DNA from: Armillaria gallica | Taxonomy: Eukaryota; Basidiomycota; Agaricomycetes; Agaricales; Physalacriaceae | NCBI GenBank assembly: GCA_037576215.1 | Contig: JBANDB010000004.1 | Coordinates: forward strand, 3,782,001 to 3,846,000 | Length of the DNA stretch: 64,000 bases | Direction of reading: 5' to 3' | Shown here: piece after piece, positions 15,191 to 26,000 of the stretch | Position numbering within the stretch: the first letter of the stretch is position 1 | How the letters are laid out: each line of letters starts with the position of its first letter | The notes under the pieces: generated by a model | Databases searched by the model: none | Seen by the model: the letters and a program-made list of their open reading frames with translations, nothing else | What the model was told of the DNA's origin: nothing | Made by a program: the position numbers and the translations under genes

Positions 15191-16660
15191 GGAATACTAT
15201 GACGCTTCTTAGATTCCTACCACCATCATGGTAGGCCATTTCCGTGTTGTTTCTGTCATCGAGCTCACTCCCTCTTTCAGACTCTTGTTTGCCTATGAGG
15301 ACTGGATGGTACGTATTTTCATGTGCTCTATTTTAGCTAATCTTTTTTCCGCCCCGTAGACGCGCATCATATGAGTCCTCCAATCATTGCAACAAATGCC
15401 CACCATCGAGCACGTTCCGTTCCGTTGGCGGATGCGCCATGCCTTTGACATCTCACATCGAATTCAAGGACGAACATGTGTATTCTTTCAAGGTAAGCTT
15501 CGATAATGAATTGAATATCGGTCCCCTCGCTGACTATTTTCTAGAGAATGGACATCTCATCATCACAAGCACTGGATGGTCCAAGACGACATATTACAGA
15601 CCAGGGAGCGAGGTAAGTACTTGGCTAGCATGATGATGATATCCTCGCTAACTTTAGCTTAAAGCTCATTTTGCTTCGAGATGATGGATCTCCTTCCGCA
15701 AACCTGAGGTAAGTTTACATCTGGAGTAACGTTTTATATTGATACTGACATGTTGCTTCAGTATCTGAGCTCAAGCATGTGCTCTAGCAGGCTCGTTGGG
15801 TTTTTTGAATATGCAGATCGCCGTCTGGCAAGCGAGGTAAGTTCCTCTCAGCTTGATGCCTAAATAATGTGGTCACTGACTTTGGCTTGAAGATGCCTCA
15901 ATGCAAATAGAGCAGGATTACCCCAAGACGATGTATCGCCGTCCGGTGAGCAACACCAAATGAAGGTACGCTTACAAGTTAACACATTTCTGTTATTTAG
16001 GCTAATGTGTCTAGGGCTCTCTAAGGTTTGACTGTATGTATTGATATCCGGCAAGCAAGGTAAGTCCTTTTCATGCTCAATAACCTTAATGTATACTCAC
16101 TCACTTTGGCTTGAAGATATGTGGATGAAAACTACATGGAATGACCTCAAGACAACGTATCTCCATCCGACGAGGGACACAAAACCATAGTATGTTCATT
16201 TTCTGAGTCGTGTTTCCTTGCTATTAATGTGTTTCTTGTTCTCAGCAGGCTTGTTATGCTTTGAGTATATGTATCGCCATCTGGCGAGCTAGGTAAGCTA
16301 CATGTTAGGATAATTCTCATTCCATTTTACTTACTCCTTGATTAGAATGAAGTTCAACAATTCTGGGAACCAAAAACGTTAAATACACGACTTGCAACAT
16401 GTCCTGGAGGCCTCGTTATGCACTGAGTATATACATCGTCGTCCAGCAAGCTAGGTAAGTCTCTTGTTAGGAAAATTCTTGCTCCATTCAACTCAAACCT
16501 TTCTCAGGACAAAGCTCAACATTTCTGGAAGCGAAGCCTTGCGGAGCCAGTTCCACGCTGACTGTAAGTCCATTCTTCTACACTTATCTTATTAAATCTA
16601 ATACAAGATACAGGACATATTCTGGAGGTCAAAATCTTGCGGAGGAAGCGTCGTACAGGC
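15190..16660 (+). pseudogene. Multi-exon gene remnant with tandemly duplicated exon-intron units
   Basis: Plus strand. An open stretch at 15439-15633 leads into a regular run of short exons, each ending in a GGTAAGT-type donor near 15612, 15708, 15835, 16058, 16292, 16453 and 16565. Exons fall into two alternating kinds. Kind alpha contains a word like AAGACGACATATTACAGACC and kind beta a word like GTATCGCCATCTGGCGAGCT. Introns following beta repeatedly end in ACTTTGGCTTGAAG. So the repeat unit, about 220-250 bp, includes introns. Several exons contain stops in any single frame. The function is unknown; the copy at 28290-29770 keeps the same layout. Confidence 0.4.
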
Positions 16661-16969
16661 AGTATGAATGTAGATGGTTACTTGGCCATTGTTGTGCTGA
16701 CATTTTGACTGGAAACAGAATTTGGAGATTTGAAGCCTCCAACGCTGTGGGGAACCAGGTACAAGAGTGCTTTTGGGAAGTTTCTGACTGATTTGACCGA
16801 GGAATTGATGGTGGGGTCCTAGCTTTGTGAATAGCTGTCTTGGGCAAGTCCCAAGACGGCTAATTTTTTTTGGACCCTGCTCGGCAGGAAATAGAGGAGG
16901 TAGTTATGATTGTGGGCACTCCAGAGCATCTATAGAATTGCCATCTTCAGCGGTCCTGGTTATGTACCA

Positions 16970-17220
16970 CCACTGAAGCCAGAAAGAAGGTGTCAGGTTT
17001 TGTCAATATTTCTGGGTACCACCAAAGCCAGAAAGAATATTTGTATGCATGTAAGATTTTATCTTGAAACACTTTACTCGTCTCTTTTACGCATCTCTTT
17101 TTTATTTAGAAAATTCACGGTAAAAGTGACCCACCCTCCCCCTCTCTATCATGTCTGTTAATTTTAGGCCTGATACACAGAAACCAGTCTGACAAAGCAG
17201 TGGCAAAAGAGCTTCCATTC
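16970..17220. other. Spacer, nothing recognised
   Basis: It contains a locally repeated phrase (ACCACTGAAGCCAGAAAGAA and ACCACCAAAGCCAGAAAGAA about 60 bp apart). No gene was seen. Confidence 0.4.
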
Positions 17221-17650
17221 CCAAGGATTTCATATCTGGATGCCCACAGTCATGGGGAAGGTTCTTTCGATCAAGGTTTATCCAGAAGACATTGACAATT
17301 TAGGCAAGTTTGATACATTGTTAGTATGGGACAGATTCCCTCAGCACACTGATGTCCTAACTATACATGGCATATTGGACATGCTGTTTGTTGATTTTCA
17401 CTTCGCAAATGTTTGGACTGACCCCATAAATGTAGATACAACGCTGTTATCTATGCCAGGGCATTGAGCAACCGAAACCCAGGCACTCATTTGCTTCATC
17501 TCATGAAAAATGCAGGCCATAATTTTACTAGATGACATGATGAGGTAGTTGCAACAATTCTGGAGTGGTGGGATGCTCATGAACATGGGGATCTTAAATC
17601 AGGTGTATGGAGAGGAAGGGCAGTGGATCTTAGAGGCAAGATGTAACTAT
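17220..17650 (+). pseudogene. Broken ORF resembling a conserved agaricomycete hypothetical protein
   Basis: One frame (17240-17467) contains VWTDPINVDTTLL. A shift of frame near 17447 then gives YARALSN and LLHLMKNAGHNFT, an in-frame TGA, then HDEVVATILEWWDAHEHGDL and SGVWRGRAVDL. The pieces read as one protein interrupted by a frameshift and a nonsense codon. From memory it resembles a widespread agaric hypothetical protein of unknown role. No catalytic motif was seen. Confidence 0.45.
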
Positions 17651-18112
17651 GAATTTATTCTTAGAGATCTGTTTGATGCATGAGTGAACCTTCAAGTCAA
17701 GTATGTGTGCCATTGTGATTCTCTCTGCATTTGATATTTGTCATCCAGTTATGACATGCATTTGTTCACACTGCTTGTCTTGCAAATAATGGAATAATGA
17801 ATCGTATATGGTCCAAATGAACATGCACCAGAGAGGCACCCTTCAAGAGAACTCAGATAGATATTTGCCACTGGTTGCACATCAAAATGGTAGTGATGTA
17901 GTAGGCATCTCATCCTACACCAGCATGTTTGCCGACTTCTATTAGTACATAGATAATCCAGATCTAACAATCATTAAACTCCAGTGATAGTATTCCATGA
18001 ACAGCGTGCACCATATAATATAATTGAGCAAACCCCATAGCTTTCGCAGATACAGCTTTTCTTGTGGATTGATGTTTCTGAAAATTCACAAGGATCAGTC
18101 TGGGTACTCGTC
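17650..18112. other. Intergenic stretch, no gene seen
   Basis: AT-rich sequence with short ORFs only. It may contain the 3' part or UTR of the minus-strand nuclease-like pseudogene that ends at about 18113. Confidence 0.4.
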
Positions 18113-19560
18113 TCAATCCTTGTCTCTGACCTTGGAAACCAATTCTTCATCCTTATCTTCATCCCAGCTCTTCTCCCTCTTACATGCCTTCAGAACAAGT
18201 GACTCTTCATATGCCTGCACCAAGTCCGGCCAGGCCTCTTGTACCAACACAGCAGGGAGCCACAACTTCAGCAGCAACAATGGATTCACAGGCTCCTTGG
18301 GCACCTTCCACTCCAGCAATGGAGGCCTTGTCCCCTTCACACCTGCCTCTGCAAGGTACACCAACATTCTTGGATCCACTTCAACATAATACAACAGTTC
18401 TTCATTGAAAAATGGATCCTCCTTGCTGCTTGTAACCTTCAGTATCCACTCATTATCCACCCCCACATGCTGGCTCCCAGCAAAGGTCCCCCCAAGCATG
18501 AACACTGGCTGCTCAGGCACCATTGCATACTGCCACATTGCATGCATCACGATTGATGGCCATATGATCATCCGAAAACACTTCACGATCTCCGACTTCC
18601 AACCCCACTCAAAGTAGTGCTTGCATAGCAATGCGAGGGTGGGCAGGGATGGCTCTTGGTGGGACCACTGTATGTTGTGAGATATGGTGATGGTGGGGTT
18701 GGCGTACCCAAGAAGCATGTTGATGTTGGGAAAGAAGGAAGAGATGTGCAAATTGGGTGAATCGGGCTAGAGAGGGAGAGAAGGCATCAGAGGGTGCAGT
18801 GAGCTCCTGGATGAGCTCTGCATGCCATGTTGATATAAAGGCTTCGAGTTCCAGTCATGTCATGGTAGTAGCTGCCTTAAGCAGAGAGTCAGTGAAGCCC
18901 AACTGGGTGAGCTCGACAGTGATTTCCATAAAGTTGCAGTTGAATGCTCTGGTTTGGGTGCATAGCTGGGATATGAAGATGAGGCTTGCCCTGTTATACC
19001 CAAGGTCGGTGAGATGGTGGATGAGGTACTGCTCTTGTTTGCCCTTGTTGTTGGGCATGCTGCAGTGGGTCAAGGACAGGTTTTGGATGATGGTGTGGGC
19101 ACTGTACAGGAAGGCCTCAAGATCATTGGTCAGAATCCTGTCGATGATGTCATGTGAGTTGAGGAGGGTGAGGTCGACGATGGCGTCACCCAATGCAGTC
19201 CAGTGCTCGATACTGAATGCTTCTGCAAGCTCCTTCATGCCACTTGTCAGCTCCTTCTCCATTGGATGTTGATCCTTTGCTGTGCGTGGTCTATTGAATA
19301 TGAACAGAGGAAGAACTGGGCACTTTAGGAGGGCAGCAATGCAAAAAAACAATACTCTTAGCTCTTTATTCTCGCCTGCCTGGCCATACTCTAAGTGCTT
19401 AAACCAAGAGGATACCTCAATACTAAGTTGGAATGCATGTAATGAAGGGTTGCCATGATGGAGAGAGAAGGCAGTGAGCGAATTTATAGTGCTAGAATTC
19501 TTGAAGAGTGGCCTGAGCCAGTCTCTTGACCTCAACATTGCCATCAGTACCAAGGCATCA
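18113..19560 (-). pseudogene. Decayed XPG/Rad2-family (GEN1-like) nuclease
   Basis: The order of motifs follows the agaric XPG-like nuclease family: start-proximal DWLRPLFKN, QLSIEVSSWFKHLEYG (usual GIDASIW..H), LPLFIFNRP (usual FVFDGP), GDAIVDLTLLNS (usual GEAEAELA.LN), then IIDRILTNDLEAFLY (usual DAILTDDVDAFLF) and LGFTDSLLKAAT. The C-terminal part is at 18113-18751 (NINMLLGYANP, FEWGWKSEIVKCF). Metal-binding acidic residues are replaced: D to E in the N block, E to D and V in the I block, D to N in TND. An in-frame TGA lies at 18855-18857 and a frameshift near 18750. The protein is almost certainly inactive. The residue comparison is from family knowledge, not an alignment. Confidence 0.68.
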
Positions 19561-19602
19561 CTTGGCAACATGGGAAAGCATGATGACAAAATTGGTCTGG
19601 TT

Positions 19603-19918
19603 TCTCATTTTATCTGCCTCAATGAGGCCTATGTATGCACTGCTAATCAACAACAATTAATGCTGTCAAGCATGTAGAGCCATCTAACTGCCTCCTCGTT
19701 ATGATATATAAATTAAAGTACTGGTATAGATACAAAGAATCCTTTAGAGCTCATCATGGTCTCGGAATGCCTCTTGGCCATTATCAGAGGTCTGGCAGCA
19801 CTATACAATTGTGTCATTATTGGGTTGACAATGGCTTGGACCTCTCAGGACTCATTATTACGTAGAACTGATTGTCAGAGTGAGGAGACAAAAACATACC
19901 TGCCAACTTCTCTTCAAG
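19603..19918 (-). pseudogene. 3' remnant of a second BiP/KAR2 copy
   Basis: Aligns with 7590-7915: the 3' flank, the last exon still encoding the HDEL terminus, the last intron and the first bases of exon 6. It then breaks off at about 19918. Over the last-exon stretch the good copy has about 8 CpG and this one about 1. Most of the lost CpGs now read TG or CA. Confidence 0.85.
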
Positions 19919-20165
19919 CAGAGGGTGTGACATGTAGAGAGCTAGCTTCCTGGTTTTGGTTACAAGAAAGATGTGAACTTAGTGAGATACTTCTCGTGCT
20001 TCTTGTCAGAGAGATGAACAGGCTTGGTTGCAAAGTCCCACATGAAATCTATATCGAAAGCCATGACCTTTCTTGGAAACATCATGCCATAAAATGCTGA
20101 AAGGTCTTCAGTTATCAAGGATCTTCTGCAGATCAAAGGTGTATGGGTACCCAATGTCACCATTC
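19919..20165 (-). pseudogene. Possible retroelement ORF fragment at left edge of block A'
   Basis: A 67-codon minus frame (19960-20163) includes MAFDIDFMWDFATKPVHLSD and KKHEKYLTKFTSFL. From memory this resembles the linker before RNase H in an agaric reverse-transcriptase family. Only part of it exists in block A, where the homology stops near 2640. The assignment is weak. Confidence 0.3.
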
Positions 20166-23020
20166 AGAAATATGCACTGGGAAGGAGGCTGACAAAGAAT
20201 GTTGTAATGGTCAAACTTGAAGACACCTTGTATGCCACCTGATGAAGTCAAACTAAATGGTGCACAATGGTTGGCAAAGGCCAAATCAGATCCAGGAATT
20301 CAGAGAAGAATACACCTTTAGAGTGAACACATACAATCTAGCAGCTTCTCAGGGTTTCAATTGTGACAATTAGGGAATACTCGCAAAGGTGCATTTGCAT
20401 CGACTGATACATATGGTTCATGATCCTGATAATGCAACTGTTTCCATGGTCCCTCTTGCACCACGGACATTACTGAGATGCATGTTTTAGGAATCAAGGA
20501 TCTGGGAAAGGAAACAAAGATGAGCAACTGGTTTATTATGCCTGTCTGAGGTCTCATCGATGTTGGTGCAAGTAAATGATGGAGAGTAAGTAACAGATTC
20601 AGAGCTGGTTGTTCACAAAGGCTCAGTAACCCTGCTGATGACTGGTAGACGATACGACCATGGTCAACTACATCAATGGAAGCCCTCTCACTGATCCTCT
20701 GAAGCTCGAAAATGAATCCCAGCTATTCTGTTGCCCCTGCTTGGAGAATCAAGCTGCATAATTGTTGTACTTCTACCTGCAACACAATCTTTTCATCAAG
20801 GAGAATTAGTACCCAGCTAAATGCAGATTGATCTCTCCTCATTATTACATTGGTCTTTCACTCCAACAAATCAATATATGCTGCTGTGTGTCAAAAATTG
20901 GGAAGACCTTTGTTCTCATCAGAATTGCCATGCCATGACTCAAAACTTCTCTCTCTATGTAGGTGTCTTCTGAAACAGTGCTTCATCCTTTATGTGAGTG
21001 ATACACCTTAGTCCATCTTCGTCATCCTCTCTCTTGTTCACCATCACCAATCTGAGTCTCTAACCACCAACTCTCATGGCCACCCAAACAGATAGTTCAG
21101 CAGGTTTTACTGCTGACGATATTGTCTCCATTTAAAAAATTCTTGATGCTGAGTTGAATTCAGCCATTTTACAAGGTCAATTGCTTGGTACAAACTCTCA
21201 TAACCTTCTTAATTTTTGGTCTAACCTTAAAGACATGTGTAGGCATATATACCGGAATTGTGGCCTTCACATTGTGGAACATCTGTGAGGTTTCAAGAAA
21301 ACATGTCCCTATGCATACTCTCCTGTTTCTGCAATACTGAAATCAGTCATGCAGATACCAAAAAATTTCAACCCATTGGAAGAGCCATGATCATGGCTAT
21401 CATAATCCTTCATGTCATGGCTGCCATTGACTTTGCCCTCCATTGGTCATATATATGCCTATTTTGTCAAACATGGGCAAACTGTGTGGATGAATATCTG
21501 GTGTTTTTGAATCTCAGGAACATACAAATTCCCATAGTGATCACAGCATCATCTCCACTATCTGTGCAGACTCTGCTATGGTACCATGGCTCCATTGAGT
21601 ATGTGCCCACACTGATGCTAAATGTCATCTTTATTCTAGATTTGGTGCTGCTGGATGGTTTGGGGAAAGCGCTGGCCCATTGTTGTGCTTCCGATCCTTT
21701 TTCTCATATCTGGAATTGGTGCGACAATCCCTGCCCTCTAATATTTCCTGCTTATGCTGGGTCGATCCAGTTTTCAAAGCCATACTGACATACAAAGTGT
21801 TCCTTGACCCATTGACAGATGCATTCAGTGATCTTCTTGGTTTCTCTACATGGCATTTATCCTTGTGACGACCCTTTGGTGCACCTTGATGATCATTTTC
21901 TGTATCTTGAGTGTTGGACAGGCCAGCACTGGATCAGGGAGAACATTCAAAGTGTACCGCCATGTTATAGAAATTTTGGTTGAATCTGCAACTCTCTATG
22001 CAATATTTCTGCTCCTAGATATAGTTTTCACGGCTTGCCTGAATATGGCACTGAACTACTATGGACATCATGGCAGCATTTGCAAGAGTATGATAAGAAT
22101 TGTTACTTTCTTGTTATTGACAACCATCTCACTGCAATGTACTAGGGAGTAGCCCTGACACTTCTCATTGGGTGCGTCGCTGCAGGACAAGCACGGCCAG
22201 ATGACTCTTGGGAGGGAAGCATGATGTCATCACTTCATTTTGGGCGAGATAGTGAACAGATGGGTTCCCAGGACGATGCTACACAGAGTGTCATAGTCGA
22301 TGATGGCCTTGAAGTTCCACCAGAAAGGAGGACAACCTCGAGGGTGCCTCTGAACAGAGGGTGAACGATGAGGATTCCATTTGATTATATGGCTTGTCGT
22401 TAGGTATACAGAAGTGCACCACTAACAATGTTTTCCCATCATCCTATGTGCTGTTTACTGAGACAATTGTGCAGTTTAGATATATCATATTGACTTACAT
22501 ATCCTATTAATGATTCATTCGTAGAGTTGTTGAAGCGAACATTCTAAGCGATGGTTACCCCTTAATTATTGTCAGTAGACCTTGTTGTTGGGTTTCCAGA
22601 CATGGTCTCCAGCCAATTGGAATGTTCACCCACTTTATTTTCATTGCATTTGAACAAGCAATCGAAAGGGGATGAGTACATGGAAGGATCAGTCCCCTTC
22701 TTCGATATACCTTCCAAGACAATGCAGACACCCTGAACCAAGTCCTGTCCTAGTATGTCCGTAGAAGATCGCAATACATCGGATGGCAATGCAGACTGTA
22801 CCGCTCAGGAAATATATGTATGCGGCACGTAGACTGAAGACACATCTGGCAATAGAAATGGACCAGTTGCCGAATGTGTACATTGAGAGGGACTGGAGAT
22901 AGAAATTGCAAGGAGTCGAAAATGATGTTGTGGGTGACTTAGGAGACCCATGAAGTGAGAAGATGGTCCTGAAGACGGTCCCATTCATGAGATCGGCCTG
23001 TGAGGCATACATCACTTGGC
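20050..23020 (+). repeat. Duplicated block A' (copy of 2640-5612)
   Basis: Collinear with block A but CpG-poor. It is placed between the BiP 3' remnant (to 19918) and the BiP 5' flank (from about 23027), exactly where the BiP body should be. The MITE found at the end of block A is absent. Confidence 0.85.
21076..22384 (+). pseudogene. Broken copy of the multi-pass membrane protein gene
   Basis: Copy of 3681-4985. The ATG at 21076 is followed after 18 codons by an in-frame TAA in exon 1. Later exons remain recognisable: ADSAM joined to IWCCWMVWGKRWPIVVLP, ILSVGQASTGSG, then GVALTLLIG. A 1-bp deletion near 22327 shifts the acidic tail. The exon around 21790-21860 also has an indel relative to block A. 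Non-functional. Confidence 0.75.
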
Positions 23021-23026
23021 AGCATG

Positions 23027-26000
23027 GGATTCCCTTCGATGACCAGCGCACGTCCTCCCTGAAAGTCTGTCAGCACACAACGAGTCCCCAAAGACACCAC
23101 TCACCAGCTCATCCATTTTTAGAACACGCACACCCCATCCAGTCATAAACCATCCCTGCCTCCTGTCTTGTTCCACCCTCCTTCTCATCGGGCATGACCC
23201 CATCCATGACCCATCCCCGTCCATGTCCCTGCATCATTCCCTTCCCTTCCCAATGCCACCTCTGGTCTTGTCTCGTTGCTGTCGTCTCTCATCTGTCGTC
23301 GTTGTCAACATCCGTGGCCTGCAGCTGAGAGGGCTGAGTAATCGCTGGTCAGTCCCAGTCGAGGTAGGAAAAGATTGCTGTCGTTGCAAAATGGAGGGGA
23401 TGGCACTTGGGAAGTGATGCTGAGTGGGTGTGGGATTGGGTTCTTGACATTGACATTGATGTGTGTGCTACTCGGTCTCAGAATGGAAATGATGTTTTAT
23501 AAAACTACACACACCTTCAATGTCCCCAAGTCTGTGTCAGATGCCATGAAGAATCTTGAGCGTGTGACTATAACGAGGATGATCTGCACTCTAGAGTGCA
23601 AAACAAGTGAGAAAATTTAAGGAAAAGAACTGAACACCATTTCCTTACCATGCTGAAAATCAGTGCAGGCTTGAACATTGTGAAATTTAACAAAATCCTG
23701 CAGATGTGACTCGTTAGTCACAAAGTCATCAAAGGTACATCGGCCCGGGGACTTGCCTGCCTTCATCCACACGTATACAGGATAGTAGAAGAGTGGGGTA
23801 GTCGAGATTGGAAAGAGGAGTGCAGGAACAAATTGGAGAGGAGAGAATAAAGCAGGGAGCTGGACTTCAAACCAGAATTTGACCTGGCTTTTATATCTCA
23901 GTCCCATCCGAATCAGGATGGAATAAGTCAATCCGAATGAAAGGAATGATATCCTCCACCCCAAAAATGAGGAAACATTGTCTCTGTTCACTTCCGATTG
24001 ACAGTTGGATGGTCAAACTTTTCTGGGGGCCACAAACTGACAGCATGGTGACTTGCAAGTTCTTTTGAATTCATCAGTAAGTATTCCCTTAACATATCCG
24101 ATGCTCTCATTTCCTGGGGACTCATGTCAGTCAAAATCCAGGCTTTGAATCCCGAATGTTGTGCTTGTATTGTGGTGATTGGATTTAATCCACATGCTGC
24201 CAGGTCGACTTGCCACAAAGTACTCTGTTGTATTCAGATGTGTTTTCTATGCATTATTGGTATTACAGAATAGTTGTTGGAGGAAAACTTACCTATCATT
24301 CAGTAATCATAAATCCTTAATGACTATATCAGTTTCTCAGTGAGAAAACTATGAATAACAATTGAAGATAAGTACTTACAGTTGAGTTCATCAAACCTCG
24401 TGCTAGCAGACCCATATTGGGAAAGTGCTCTCGAAAACTGTGTCGAGGTGTACACTGCTAGCAAACTGGAATGGGTTCAAAACTTCGGCACTTCAGGATG
24501 ACCAATGTATCATTTTGAATTCCTGTAGCCTGTTTCAGGGAAGCCTGAGGCGAGGAGAAAGATGAGAATAGCTGAGATACGAAAATACAAAACTATCACA
24601 CCTGGAAACCAACTGACAAACATCGAGCTGCAGGTAGTGCGGAGTGTGAGGACAGGTGTTCAATTCTTGATCCTGAGCTGCGCAAATGTCCCCGTATTCA
24701 AAACTGGGTGAAATTTGAATAACATTGGATTCATTAGTTTCTCAAATCAAGTGGGTGGCAGAGTCAGGAAGGTTCTGAAATTCAGAATGAATATAGTGAC
24801 ATGACAGGACATGTTGATGGGAAGATGTACGAGGTGGCAGAGGGGATAGTTGAGTTGCCAATGAGTTGCCAAATGATGCTGCTGGTGACTGCGAGTCTGG
24901 GCAGCCCAGTAAAAGTGCACTTCAGCATGGATACTTTCCAGAGGAATACCATTAGACCTAAAATGACCAGCCGCAATCAGATTCTGCATGATTTACCAGA
25001 AAACCAAGCCAAAGCTTACTCAATGCTCACCCAAAAGATTAGAACAATGTCATAAAATAAACTGCAGTCCCCAAATATGGACAAAAATCAGAGACTGGCG
25101 ATGCCACCAAGGCCGTTGAGAGATGGGATTTGAGTAGAGCATGTCTAGCCGATAGTGAGGAGGTAAGTGAAATGGAAAATGTCACCTGTCAAAATAACAG
25201 ACAGTGAGTGTCCGAACAATGGAAGATGCTGTAAAACTAACCTGGAAACAAGATAGCAAATGTTTGATTATACTGGTCTTGGTGGAATCCAGCTTGGAAG
25301 ATATGACATTGGGGTAGCTTGAGTGGCAACAGATGAAACACAGATGATTTGAAATATGTCATTGAGATCAAGGTCCATTGAAAGTTGGAAGATTCAGAGA
25401 AGAACAGGTCATTAGGCGAAACAAGTGGAGAACATTTTGGTGGTGAGAGAGTAAGCGCCGGTGACTTGTTCAGATTCATTTCACAGGTCATGTCTGTCAC
25501 GTGCTATCATGACTTGACTCTTTCGCTCATGCATCCACCTATCCTCCAATCCTCGTATCCCTTGTTGTACATTCTTCTGATGATTCGGTCTTCAGCCTCA
25601 AGACTTCAAGAATGACTGCCAATGTTCAAGGATTTGGCAGCAAGGGAATTTTGATGGAAGATGTCAGAAGAACTGCAGAATGTCAGTTCTGAGTTCTCTC
25701 AGGTAATTATAGTCTGTCAATCCATATTTCTCCCCTTTTAACATTGTGCCGTTCCGTTTCATGTCAAGGCTCGGATTCAAAGCTACCAAATTACAGACAC
25801 AAATACAAACACCAATCGCTTGAATGCCTTTACTGCATTGGATGCAGACTTCAAATTTATGCCGATTGGCAGCCACTTGAATTTGAGAAGAGTTAGGATG
25901 TCAGCTGTAGGAGAAACAGGAATTGTAATATGTCTGGGTGAGCCTCTGTTATCTCTTAGATACAGATGACATGAATAGTACATAGATGACATACTTCAAC

